From Spirochaetota bacterium (GTDB lineage: Bacteria > Spirochaetota > Spirochaetia > Treponematales > Breznakiellaceae): 9,057 nt of DNA. Shown piece by piece: positions 1 through 6,343 of this stretch; position 1 is the first letter of the stretch; each line of letters opens with the position of its first letter. The notes beneath the pieces were generated by a model that saw nothing but the letters and a program-made list of their open reading frames with translations, was not told the origin of the DNA and searched no databases. The translations under genes were made by a program, and so were the position numbers. The stretch is taken from the NCBI GenBank assembly GCA_023398155.1, contig JAEWSV010000028.1, positions 1 through 9,057 on the forward strand. Reading direction: 5' to 3'.

Positions 1-899
1 AGCCTACGCTCGACCGGAGCCTCGAAGAGGAGCAGCAGCATGGCGCCGCCGTTGAAGGCCGCCGCTACGAAACCCTGGAAGGCCAGCGGGAAGCCGCTCC
101 GCATGAGGAGGGTCTGGTAGAACCAGAACATGAAGAATGAAAGCGAGGAGACCGCGGCGTAATTGAGCGCGAAGCGGGTGAGCGGCGGATCCTTGAAGAT
201 GGAGAAGAAGCCGTCCAGGCCCGAGCGGAGGGCGCTCCCCCGGAACGGCGCCCTCGACGGTTCGCGGACGAAGAGGAGGACAAAGGCCGACAAGCCGATC
301 GCCGCGGCGGTCGCGACGAAAACGAGGCCGAGCGCGGCGCGGTAGGGGACCAGGCCCGAGGCCGCGAAGATGGTGCCGGCGGGGAAAGCGACGAGCATGC
401 CCGCGGTGCCGAAGGCGTCGAAACGTGCGGAGACGGCGGCGGGGTTTTCCGCGCGGCGGATCCCGGACTCATCCGCGCCGCGGCTTCCGTCGGCGCCCGC
501 CCGCTCGGCGAGTCCCTCCCCCTTCCCGTCCTCCACGGCGAGTTCGTAGACGAGGGCTCGGTCGGCGCCGGAGAGGAGGCACATGCCGAGCGCGCATATA
601 GCTTCCGCCGCGACGAGCAGGGCGTACGAGACGGTCAGGCCGAAGACGAGGAAGCCCGCGCCGAAGGCGAGGGCTCCGGCGAAGAGGGAAACCTTGCGGC
701 CCGCCCGGTCCGCCACCACCCCGGTCGGGATCTCCAGGGCGATCATGCAGAACGAGAAGATCGCCTCCAGGACGAACATGCGGAAATAGTCGAGCCCGGC
801 GCGGTGCAGGTAGAACGGCACGGCCAGGGCCCCGAAAAATTGCAGGCTCTTGAGGAAGTTGAAAAAGTAAAGGAGCCTGAGCGACACCGCGTTTTTCAT
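1..899 (-). CDS. MFS permease, C-terminus cut by window edge
   Basis: Integral membrane transporter of the major facilitator superfamily; substrate unknown. Reading 899 down to 1 gives 299 open codons with no stop, so the end lies outside the window. The start is the only usable one: after an in-frame TGA 16 codons upstream, the first ATG/GTG/TTG is this ATG (protein begins MKNAVSLRLLYFF). Hydrophobic helices are visible at about 8-30, 40-58, 70-90, 92-112, 162-182, 188-211 and 243-263. The loop after helix 2 carries MFS motif A, EIPTGVVADRAGRK at 56-69, and helix 4 ends in SGADRALVYE. A hydrophilic stretch at 122-155, rich in Gly, Ala, Glu and Arg, follows helix 4. The length and motif suit a 12-helix member of about 400 residues; the EIPTG variety is mostly unassigned and often called efflux-like, which is family knowledge and not proof. 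No good Shine-Dalgarno is seen. It lies 117 bp downstream of the galactanase gene on the same strand and might be read with it. Confidence 0.85.
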   Translation of the reverse strand, partial: MKNAVSLRLLYFFNFLKSLQFFGALAVPFYLHRAGLDYFRMFVLEAIFSFCMIALEIPTGVVADRAGRKVSLFAGALAFGAGFLVFGLTVSYALLVAAEAICALGMCLLSGADRALVYELAVEDGKGEGLAERAGADGSRGADESGIRRAENPAAVSARFDAFGTAGMLVAFPAGTIFAASGLVPYRAALGLVFVATAAAIGLSAFVLLFVREPSRAPFRGSALRSGLDGFFSIFKDPPLTRFALNYAAVSSLSFFMFWFYQTLLMRSGFPLAFQGFVAAAFNGGAMLLLLFEAPVERR

Positions 900-945
900 G
901 AGCCATAATTCCGCGAATGACGGAGGCGCGGCAAGGGCGGCTCAA

Positions 946-965
946 GAAAAACGCGGCCGCCGCAA
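946..965 (-). terminator. weak possible terminator after the galactanase gene
   Basis: On the minus strand a GCGG-CGG-CCGC mini-hairpin is followed by G and then five T residues. The stem is only 4 bp plus one possible wobble pair, so this could equally be chance in GC-rich DNA. If real it would separate the GH53 transcript from the MFS gene. The rest of the 900-1016 gap shows no convincing promoter. Confidence 0.25.
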
Positions 966-1016
966 CGCGGAGGCGAGTCGCCGCCCGCGCGCGCGCAGCC
1001 GCCTGGAAACCGCCTC

Positions 1017-2174
1017 TTACAGGGAGTCTATGCCGGGCTGCGCCACGGCGTTGTCGTTGAAGAGGGATCGGCGGGAGGCGTCGTCGTTGCTCCAGCCGGG
1101 CGCTTTGAGCCACTTGGAGCTCTGGGCCCAGAAGGCGCCCCAATAGAAGAGGCCGCTGCCGCCCGCGTTCTTCACGGTGTTCTTGGTCGCCGCGAGGAAG
1201 GCTGCTTGTCCGGCCGGAGTCTGGGCATAGGGCACTTGGCTACCGGTGTAGCCGCCTTGATTCTTCGACCAGTAGTACGCGGTCTCCACGACCCAGACGG
1301 GCGCCCAGCTGAAGGCGGAACGGAGCGCCTTGATGGTATTGGAGAGGTCAGACTGGCTCCCGTGCCACATGGGATAGTAGGAGAGACCGATGGCGTCCAC
1401 CCACCCGCCGGCGGCGATGAAGTTCTTGTACCACGTGACCGCCGCGGAGGAGCTCATGTCCTTGGCGATGTGGACCATGATGGGCGGCATGGCCGCGCTG
1501 CCCTTGCCGTCCTGGATGCCGTACGCGCCCGCGGCCTCGAGCTTGGCGAAGTTGGAGATGCTGGAAAGCCGTCCGATATCCCAGAGCATGCCGTTGTTCA
1601 CCTCGTTACCGATCTGGACCATATCGGGCGGCGTCCCCTGGGCCACGAGCTGGGCCATGACGTCCTTGGTATAGGAGCGTACCGCGGAAGACAGCGCGGT
1701 GACGTTGGCGTACGACTTCCACCGATTCGGGATCCATTGGTTTGCGGGATCGGCCCACCAGTGGGAATAGTGCAGGTCCAGGAGGAACTTCATGCCCTTG
1801 GCCTTGATATCCTTGGCCGCGGCCTTCACGTAGGTCATGTCCTGGAAGAGGGCATAGTCGGTCGTCCCGTCCACCATGAGGCGGACCCTGGCCCAGGTAT
1901 AGCCGTGGTCCTTGAAGATCTGGAGAGGCGCCTTCGCGGTGCCGTTCGTATCCTTGAATACCACGCCCTTGCCGGCAGCGTAGTACGCCTCGGAGATGTC
2001 CACGCCCTTGGCGTACGCAGGTATAACCGCCCGGTCCTCCGCGACGGCCCCCTCATCGGCGGCCGTAACGACGCCGCCGACATCGCAGGCCATGAATACC
2101 GTCGCTGCGACGAGCGCGGCCGCTCCCAGCAGGCTCCGCGCCATTCCCTTGGTTCTTTTCCCGAGTTGCTGCAT
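1017..2174 (-). CDS. arabinogalactan endo-beta-1,4-galactanase (GH53), lipoprotein
   Basis: Glycoside hydrolase family 53 cuts beta-1,4-galactan chains of type I arabinogalactan (pectin side chains) with retention of configuration. The protein has 385 residues: a basic N-terminus, a hydrophobic stretch at 15-29 and Cys30 in the context TVFMAC, which reads as a lipoprotein signal with the loose lipobox accepted in spirochaetes. A linker follows to about 53, then a single (beta/alpha)8 domain to the end; no extra binding module is present. Family landmarks: ARVRLMV at 95-101, LLDLHYSHWWADP at 131-143, IGNEVNNGMLW at 188-198 with acid/base Glu191, IGLSYYPMWHG at 262-272, and VVETAYY at 295-301 with nucleophile Glu297. 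The late motif reads FYWGAFW (343-349) where many members have FYWEPAW. The ATG is fixed by AGGAGG at 2180-2185, 5 nt away. It has its own promoter upstream, so it is not obviously part of the reductase operon. As an anchored enzyme it should act outside the cytoplasmic membrane; a galacto-oligosaccharide importer would be expected but is not identified here. Confidence 0.92.
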   Translation of the reverse strand: MQQLGKRTKGMARSLLGAAALVAATVFMACDVGGVVTAADEGAVAEDRAVIPAYAKGVDISEAYYAAGKGVVFKDTNGTAKAPLQIFKDHGYTWARVRLMVDGTTDYALFQDMTYVKAAAKDIKAKGMKFLLDLHYSHWWADPANQWIPNRWKSYANVTALSSAVRSYTKDVMAQLVAQGTPPDMVQIGNEVNNGMLWDIGRLSSISNFAKLEAAGAYGIQDGKGSAAMPPIMVHIAKDMSSSAAVTWYKNFIAAGGWVDAIGLSYYPMWHGSQSDLSNTIKALRSAFSWAPVWVVETAYYWSKNQGGYTGSQVPYAQTPAGQAAFLAATKNTVKNAGGSGLFYWGAFWAQSSKWLKAPGWSNDDASRRSLFNDNAVAQPGIDSL

Positions 2175-2193
2175 CTCTCCCTCCTCTGAAAGT

Positions 2194-2216
2194 TACGCGC
2201 GTTGATCACACGCGTA
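2194..2216. promoter_or_regulatory. palindromic candidate operator at the galactanase transcription start
   Basis: Arms TACGCG (2194-2199) and CGCGTA (2211-2216) form a perfect inverted repeat around an 11-nt spacer that itself contains the palindrome TGATCA (2203-2208). The element begins 5 bp downstream of the -10 hexamer, so it covers the expected transcription start, a normal position for a repressor site. No repressor gene of an obvious sugar-regulator family is encoded next to it, so the binding protein is unknown. Confidence 0.45.
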
Positions 2217-2221
2217 TACTG

Positions 2222-2251
2222 AGTGTAGCGGGAGTTCCGGAAATCTGTCAA
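2222..2251 (-). promoter_or_regulatory. sigma70-type promoter of the galactanase gene
   Basis: On the minus strand a perfect -35 TTGACA (2246-2251) is followed after an 18-bp spacer by TACACT (2222-2227), four of six matches to TATAAT. The predicted start of transcription is near 2215, giving a leader of about 40 nt that includes the strong AGGAGG ribosome site. Confidence 0.65.
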
Positions 2252-2254
2252 CGA

Positions 2255-2281
2255 AAAGCTTCTCTAGTGCCACGAAGCTTT
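2255..2281. repeat. 8-bp inverted repeat just upstream of the galactanase -35 box
   Basis: AAAGCTTC (2255-2262) and GAAGCTTT (2274-2281) are perfect reverse complements separated by 11 nt. The repeat ends 4 bp from the -35 hexamer, which would suit an activator site; it could also form a hairpin in transcripts arriving from the reductase gene, but lacks a following T run on the minus strand. Confidence 0.4.
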
Positions 2282-2438
2282 GGGATGGAGGGCTACTGGG
2301 GAGGGGGCGCAATGGAAAGCGCCGCGGACGCCATACATCGGGCGCGCCCTGACGGATCGGCGCTCATCGAATCGCCCCGCCCGCGCCCCCCGGGGCATTC
2401 TCCGCGAGGGGCGGTATACGTCGATCCTAATTCCGGGC

Positions 2439-3554
2439 TTACGCCATTTCCGCGACCACGCGCTTCAGGTTCTCCCGTATGGCGATATGCTGGGGACAGA
2501 GCTCCTCGCAGGCGCCGCACTCCACGCACTTGTCCGCGCGCTGGTCCGCGTCTACCCACTGATAACCGCCTTTGGCGGCGGCGCTCCGCTCGAACATGTA
2601 GTACTCGTTGAACACGGCGAAATTGCGCGGGATGTTCACGCCCGCCGGACACGGCATGCAGTAACCGCAACCCGTGCAGGCTACCGGCATGAGGCGCCGG
2701 TATTCGGTTTCCGCCCGATCGATCATCGCGAGCTCAGCGGCGCCCAGGCTTCCGGCCGCGGCGTCGGCCGCGGTGGCCAGGTTTTCTTCGACCTGCCGCC
2801 GCGTGCTCATACCGCTCAGGATCACCGCGACGTCGCTCTCGTTCCACACCCAGCGGAGGGCCCAGTCGGCGGCGGAGCGCTTGACGGGCTGCGCGTCGTA
2901 GAGGGCGCGGACGGACGCGGGGATGGGGCTCACGAGATTGCCGCCCCGGAGCGGCTCCATGACCACGATGTCGATGCCTTTGGACCGCGCGTAGCGGAGC
3001 CCCTCTTCGCCCGCCTGCTCCTTCCGATCCAGGAAGTTGTACTGGATCTGGCAGAACTCCCAGTCGTACGCGTCGCAGATCCTCTTGAACGTGGCCAAGT
3101 CGTCGTGAAAGGAAAAACCGAAATGCCGGATCTTCCCCGCCTTCTTGGCCCGCTCGCCGAAGGCGAGGGCGTCCAACTTCAGGCAGGTCTCCCAGGAAGG
3201 GGTATTGAGGGCATGGAGCAGGTAGAAATCGATATGATCCGTCTCGAGCCGAGCCAGCTGCCGATCCAGGAAGGAATCGAAGTCCTCGCTCTTCTTGAGG
3301 AGCCAGATGGGCGACTTGGTCGCGAGGAAGACGCGATCGCGATATCCCTCCCGGAGGGCCTTCCCCACGAGCGGCTCGCTCGCTCCGTCGTGGTAGGGCC
3401 ACGCCGTGTCCACGTAGTTGATTCCCGCCTCGATGGAATCGCGGATCATCGCGATGGCCTCGGCCTCGTCGATGGCGCCGTCGCGGGTCGGCAGGCGCAT
3501 AGCCCCGAACCCGAGTTGAGATACCCGCTCGCCCGCTAATTCTCTATACAGCAT
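2439..3554 (-). CDS. aldo/keto reductase with C-terminal iron-sulfur motifs (COG1453-like)
   Basis: Predicted cytoplasmic oxidoreductase: an NAD(P)H-type aldo/keto reductase barrel joined to ferredoxin-like cysteine motifs; the physiological substrate of this group is unknown. The start chosen gives 371 residues beginning MLYRELAGERVSQLGFGAMRLP, because GAGGAG (3562-3567) sits 7 nt before this ATG; a longer reading from 3569 or 3635 would add residues that do not look like the family and lack a comparable site. The catalytic tetrad is visible as Asp49 (YVDTAWPY), Tyr54, Lys80 (ATKSP) and His114 (LLHALN). The barrel runs to about 285. Then come CTGCGYCMPCP with Cys293, 296, 299, 302 and CVECGACEELCP with Cys343, 346, 349, 353, which could hold one or two [4Fe-4S] clusters. 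It lies 62 bp behind the AraC gene on the same strand, so the two are probably cotranscribed. No clear terminator is seen downstream, although 2374-2415 is extremely GC-rich. Confidence 0.9.
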   Translation of the reverse strand: MLYRELAGERVSQLGFGAMRLPTRDGAIDEAEAIAMIRDSIEAGINYVDTAWPYHDGASEPLVGKALREGYRDRVFLATKSPIWLLKKSEDFDSFLDRQLARLETDHIDFYLLHALNTPSWETCLKLDALAFGERAKKAGKIRHFGFSFHDDLATFKRICDAYDWEFCQIQYNFLDRKEQAGEEGLRYARSKGIDIVVMEPLRGGNLVSPIPASVRALYDAQPVKRSAADWALRWVWNESDVAVILSGMSTRRQVEENLATAADAAAGSLGAAELAMIDRAETEYRRLMPVACTGCGYCMPCPAGVNIPRNFAVFNEYYMFERSAAAKGGYQWVDADQRADKCVECGACEELCPQHIAIRENLKRVVAEMA

Positions 3555-3561
3555 CTTCGAT

Positions 3562-3567
3562 CTCCTC
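3562..3567 (-). promoter_or_regulatory. ribosome binding site deciding the reductase start
   Basis: GAGGAG on the minus strand, 7 nt before the ATG at 3554. It overlaps an alternative upstream ATG (3569), which it therefore disfavours. A 5-bp hairpin, GTCCG/CGGAC (3570-3574 and 3581-3585), lies just upstream and might modulate access to it. Confidence 0.65.
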
Positions 3568-3616
3568 ATGTCCGAGCTCCCGGACCCGAAGATCAGCATA
3601 CACGTTCGAGCGCGCT

Positions 3617-4453
3617 CTAATGCAAGCGGTTCCACGAATAATTTTGCCGTTTCCGGTACGCCGCGGGGGACGCGCCCGTCACCGCCTTGAAGTCCCGGAT
3701 GAAGTGGGCTTGGTCCGCGTAACCGAGCGAGTACGCGAGGTCGCCGCCGGCTAGGTCGTCTTCCTTGGCCAGCCGCTCGGCCGCTTCCATGAGGCGGTAG
3801 CGACGTATGACTTCCTTGGGACTCGCGCCGATTTCCCGATGGAAAAGGCGTTGCAGGCCGCGCAGGTCGTGGCCGGTCGCCGCGCAGACGTCCTCCACGC
3901 GCAGGAGGGTACGGTCTTGAGCGATGCGCTCGGCGCAGCGGATGGCCTCACCGGAAATGTCCGCGGGCCTAAGCGGAGCGAAGACGGCCTCGGTAAGCTC
4001 CGCGCGACGGAAAAAGTCCTCCTCCGCGGCGACCTGCGCCCGCCACGTTTCCGCGGCCTCCCCGAAGGCTTCGGAGAGCGGCACGCGCCGATCGAAGAGC
4101 GGCCGGAGCGGCTTGCGGAACCACGGGTAGAAGGCGCCGGGACGGAACTTGATGCCGAAGACGCGGCCGGCGCCGGAGATCTCGCGCACGAAGGTAGGTC
4201 CGGGAACGCCGTAGAGCCAGGAGCCGTCTTCCTCGGCCGTCGCGTTGCAGCAGGCGTGGGAAAGATTGGTCTGGCGATGCGCGGCCCCGCTCGGAAGTTC
4301 CCAGCGAACCTCCCAATACGTCTCCACCCAGGGAGCGAGGGTCGCGGACGGCTGGAGGCGCCGTAGCGTGAAATTGTGGAGCGCCTCGCTGAAATCGAGG
4401 ACTCCGTTCGCTGGATCGCGGGCAGCGACGACCATGGGTGAAGCGTAGGACAC
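3617..4453 (-). CDS. AraC-family transcriptional regulator with DUF6597-like sensor domain
   Basis: DNA-binding regulator of 278 residues. Residues 27-130 resemble the DUF6597 N-terminal domain found on many AraC-type proteins (NFTLRRLQPSATLAPWVETYW near the start, GIKFRPGAFYPWF at 100-112); its ligand is unknown. Residues 183-269 are the paired helix-turn-helix of AraC: the first around LRVEDVCAATGHDLRGLQRL (184-203), the second ending in the diagnostic GYADQAHFIRDFKAVTG (244-260) followed by ASPAAYR (261-267). The reading frame opens at a GTG (4453); an ATG at 4435 is an alternative that would shorten it by six residues, and neither has a strong Shine-Dalgarno, so the start is uncertain. 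It is divergent from the SRPBCC gene and upstream of the reductase on its own strand; regulators of this kind often control such neighbours, which makes both genes and itself the likely targets. Confidence 0.9.
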   Translation of the reverse strand: MSYASPMVVAARDPANGVLDFSEALHNFTLRRLQPSATLAPWVETYWEVRWELPSGAAHRQTNLSHACCNATAEEDGSWLYGVPGPTFVREISGAGRVFGIKFRPGAFYPWFRKPLRPLFDRRVPLSEAFGEAAETWRAQVAAEEDFFRRAELTEAVFAPLRPADISGEAIRCAERIAQDRTLLRVEDVCAATGHDLRGLQRLFHREIGASPKEVIRRYRLMEAAERLAKEDDLAGGDLAYSLGYADQAHFIRDFKAVTGASPAAYRKRQNYSWNRLH

Positions 4454-4518
4454 CTGTCGCGTTTTTTAAATATTAATTATTGTCACGGTCATATATTAAG
4501 AAAGGTAAGGAGAAAGCC
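4454..4518. promoter_or_regulatory. AT-rich divergent promoter region between AraC and SRPBCC genes
   Basis: 65 bp with a very AT-rich core (about 4461-4500) in otherwise GC-rich DNA, between two divergent starts, so it must hold both promoters unless they lie inside the genes. A TATATT (4492-4497) could be a -10 box for the plus-strand gene but would be very close to its ribosome site and has no good -35. A short tandem GTCA (4482-4485, 4488-4491) is present. I cannot fix individual boxes. Confidence 0.5.
4507..4512 (+). promoter_or_regulatory. ribosome binding site deciding the SRPBCC start
   Basis: AAGGAG, 6 nt before the ATG at 4519. This places the start 13 codons inside the longest reading frame, which would otherwise open at a TTG (4480) within the AT-rich promoter region. 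Confidence 0.75.
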
Positions 4519-4944
4519 ATGACGAAAGAACGATTCGAGGCGGTGGTCGAGCGCGTGTTCCCGGTGAGCGCCACGAAGCTTTGGGATGCCTTCGCGACGA
4601 GCGAAGGCTTCGCCAAGGCCTATGAGGGCATCACGGTCGAATGCGATTGGAAGGTCGGTAGCCCCATAGTTTGGAGCGGCGAATGGGAAGGCAAGAAGTT
4701 CAGGGACGAAGGGACGCTCAAAGTCTACGAGCGGCCCTCGCTCTTCGTCTACACGTACTGGACCTCGTTCTGGGGCCCGAAGCCGGATCCCGACTTGATC
4801 CAGGTCTTGAAGAACGAATTCATCCCGGCGGAGAGCGGCACGAAACTCGTCATTACCCAGACGAACATTCCGACCGCGGAGGCCCGAGACCACTCCGCGA
4901 CTAACTGGAAACAACTCCTCGACAAGCTCGCGGCCTCGTTCTAG
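4519..4944 (+). CDS. SRPBCC/AHSA1-domain protein
   Basis: Small cytoplasmic protein of 141 residues with the START-like helix-grip fold of the Aha1 C-terminal domain family (AHSA1, PF08327 type). Members bind hydrophobic ligands in a cavity, and many are known only as AraC- or ArsR-linked stress proteins; no catalytic residues can be assigned. Visible landmarks are ERVFPVSATKLWDAF (11-25), the strand region VGSPIVWSGEWEGK (46-59), GTLKVYERP (65-73), GTKLVITQTNIP (107-118) and the closing helix HSATNWKQLLDKLAASF (125-141). The length is normal for a single-domain member. It is transcribed away from the AraC gene, a common arrangement, so control by that regulator is a reasonable inference. It converges with the dehydrogenase gene, 94 bp away. 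Confidence 0.88.
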   Translation: MTKERFEAVVERVFPVSATKLWDAFATSEGFAKAYEGITVECDWKVGSPIVWSGEWEGKKFRDEGTLKVYERPSLFVYTYWTSFWGPKPDPDLIQVLKNEFIPAESGTKLVITQTNIPTAEARDHSATNWKQLLDKLAASF

Positions 4945-4956
4945 GCGACCTCGCAG

Positions 4957-5010
4957 GCGCCGCGGTCAGCCGCACGCGCCGCGGCCGGCCCCACGCGCCC
5001 AGGTGCGCGT
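4957..5010. terminator. GC-rich hairpins between convergent genes, possible terminator
   Basis: The gap between the two converging stop codons holds GCCGCGG/CCGCGGC arms (4959-4965, 4979-4985) and a second hairpin ACGCGC-ccaggt-GCGCGT (4993-4998, 5005-5010). Neither is followed by a real T run on either strand, so a classical intrinsic terminator is not shown; the position is what makes the role plausible. The direct repeat GCGCCGCGG (4957-4965, 4976-4984) is part of the same structure. Confidence 0.35.
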
Positions 5011-5038
5011 TTCCGGCCCGCGGAGACACGAGGCTCGG

Positions 5039-6073
5039 TTAGAACTCGATCATGATCTTTACCGCGTCCTCCGGACCCGTCGCCGCGAACTTGAACGCTG
5101 CGAGGGAGTCGGCGAAGGAGAATCGGTGCGTGATCAGGGGCTTGCCGTCCAAGGAGAGCGAGGACATCAGCCTGAGAGTCCGGGGATACATGTTCCGGTA
5201 GCGGAAGATCGTGGAAACGGAGATCTCTTTGACCTGGGCGCCGACCACGTCGATGGCCGAAGGAGCTGCCGGCATGCCGATGAGCACCGCGCGCCCGCCG
5301 GGACGCGTGAAGCGCGTGAAGGAAGAGAGCGCCTGCGGGCTTCCGCTCGCCTCAAAGACGATGTCGACGCCGCCGGGAGCGATGGCCGCCACGGCGTCGT
5401 CGAGCGATTCCCGCGCGGAATTGACGCAGATGATGTTGCGCGGATAGGCCTTCCTGATGAGGTCGAGTTTGCCTTCCTTGATGTCTGAGAGGATCACCTT
5501 GGAGCAGCCAGAGGCGAGCGCAGCGAGCGCGGTGACGATGCCGATGGTCCCCGCGCCGAACACGAGGGCCGTGTCCGCGGGTTCGATCCGGGCGGTCTTG
5601 GCGGAATAAACGCCGATCGCCATCGGCTCAACGAGCGCGCCCTCTTCAAGGGAGACGTTTTCCGGGAGTTTGAAGGTGAGCGAGGCGGGGTGGACCACCG
5701 AGTCGCGCATACAGCCGTGGATGGGCGGGGTCGCCCAGAAGCGCACGGAAGGATCCAGGTTGTACATGCCGGCCAGAGTTTCCGCGCTCGTGAAATCGGG
5801 AATTCCCGGTTCCATGCAGACGCGATCGCCGACTTTCAGGGCGGATACCGCCGAGCCGACTTCCGTCACGATGCCGCTCGCTTCGTGGCCGAGGATCATG
5901 GGCTCCTTCACGACGAAATCCCCGATCCGGCCGTGCTGATAATAGTGGACATCGCTTCCGCAGATGCCGACGAACTTCGGCTCGACCCTCACGTCGTGGG
6001 GCCCGAGTGTTTCCTCGATACGGAAGTCGCGTATCGCTAAGCGGTTCACTTCTTCAAGAACGAGCGCTCGCAT
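5039..6073 (-). CDS. zinc-type polyol/sorbitol-xylitol dehydrogenase-like oxidoreductase
   Basis: Medium-chain dehydrogenase/reductase that should oxidise a polyol or sugar alcohol to a ketose with NAD(P)+ in the cytoplasm; the exact substrate cannot be read. The start gives 344 residues (MRALVLEEVN) and is set by GGGAGG (6079-6084), 5 nt away. The GroES-like domain has GICGSDVHYYQHGRIGDF (36-53), typical of xylitol/sorbitol dehydrogenases, and catalytic-zinc candidates Cys38, His63, Glu64 (GHEASG) and Glu149 (VEPMAIG). The Rossmann domain has GAGTIG (173-178) with Asp197 at the end of the second strand (ILSD), favouring NAD over NADP. The lobe that normally carries four cysteines for a structural zinc reads EPGIPDFTSAETLAGMYNL (88-106) with none of them, so this belongs to a subgroup without that site. 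It is divergent from the ABC transporter operon and shares its regulatory region, suggesting that it oxidises the imported compound. Confidence 0.9.
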   Translation of the reverse strand: MRALVLEEVNRLAIRDFRIEETLGPHDVRVEPKFVGICGSDVHYYQHGRIGDFVVKEPMILGHEASGIVTEVGSAVSALKVGDRVCMEPGIPDFTSAETLAGMYNLDPSVRFWATPPIHGCMRDSVVHPASLTFKLPENVSLEEGALVEPMAIGVYSAKTARIEPADTALVFGAGTIGIVTALAALASGCSKVILSDIKEGKLDLIRKAYPRNIICVNSARESLDDAVAAIAPGGVDIVFEASGSPQALSSFTRFTRPGGRAVLIGMPAAPSAIDVVGAQVKEISVSTIFRYRNMYPRTLRLMSSLSLDGKPLITHRFSFADSLAAFKFAATGPEDAVKIMIEF

Positions 6074-6078
6074 CTTTG

Positions 6079-6084
6079 CCTCCC
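6079..6084 (-). promoter_or_regulatory. ribosome binding site deciding the dehydrogenase start
   Basis: GGGAGG on the minus strand, 5 nt before the ATG at 6073. It rules against the longer reading from 6133, whose extra 20 residues (rich in Ala, Arg and Pro) do not fit the family N-terminus. Confidence 0.75.
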
Positions 6085-6159
6085 TTGCGCGCGGCGGAGC
6101 GCGTCGCGCGGCTGCTACAAACGAAAGTGGCACGGATCACAATTCTTGTCAACTTTATA

Positions 6160-6190
6160 GCGCAAATTATTACTTATTTTGCGCAAATAT
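6160..6190. promoter_or_regulatory. upstream pair of GCGCAA operator-like motifs
   Basis: GCGCAAATTAT (6160-6170) and TTTTGCGCAAATAT (6177-6190) lie 21 bp apart centre to centre, about two helical turns. The second contains the perfect palindrome TTTGCGCAAA (6178-6187). The first sits directly upstream of the candidate dehydrogenase -35 box. A related site lies in the transporter leader. Confidence 0.45.
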
Positions 6191-6282
6191 AGATATAAAA
6201 CACTCGATATCCATTTATCTAATAAGTTTATTTCTATAATATATATACATATAACCAGATAACGAATTATGCAAAATTTTTC

Positions 6283-6310
6283 TTGACAACCAACTAGGCC
6301 GAGGTATAAT
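6283..6310 (+). promoter_or_regulatory. perfect-consensus sigma70 promoter of the ABC transporter operon
   Basis: TTGACA (6283-6288) and TATAAT (6305-6310) match the consensus at all twelve positions, with a 16-bp spacer, one less than the optimum. Expected transcription start is about 6317. Such a strong promoter fits a binding protein made in large amounts and usually needs a repressor, consistent with the operator-like site downstream. Confidence 0.85.
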
Positions 6311-6343
6311 GGGCCCAGACAAGCAGGTTTATGCCAATCCCAG

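Noticed and set aside
1206..2189. Long open frame on the plus strand opposite the galactanase gene
   Set aside because: The minus strand holds clear GH53 motifs throughout; the plus-strand peptide is rich in Gly, Arg, Val and His with no recognisable domain, as expected from GC-biased codon positions.
2374..2415. Possible G-quadruplex or terminator in the C-rich stretch downstream of the reductase
   Set aside because: The G runs on the minus strand do not make four clean tracts with proper loops, and the alternative CGCCCC/GGGGCG stems have no T run; GC-rich composition explains them.
2280..3539. 419-codon open frame on the plus strand opposite the aldo/keto reductase
   Set aside because: It mirrors the reductase codons and has no ribosome site or family motif.
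3608..3617. GAGCGCGCTC-type palindrome at the end of the AraC gene
   Set aside because: Ten bases of GC-only palindrome are easily produced by chance here and no T run or promoter is associated.
6131..6282. AT-rich block as a sign of horizontal transfer or an insertion
   Set aside because: It is confined to a divergent promoter region, carries promoter boxes, and shows no terminal repeats or target duplications.
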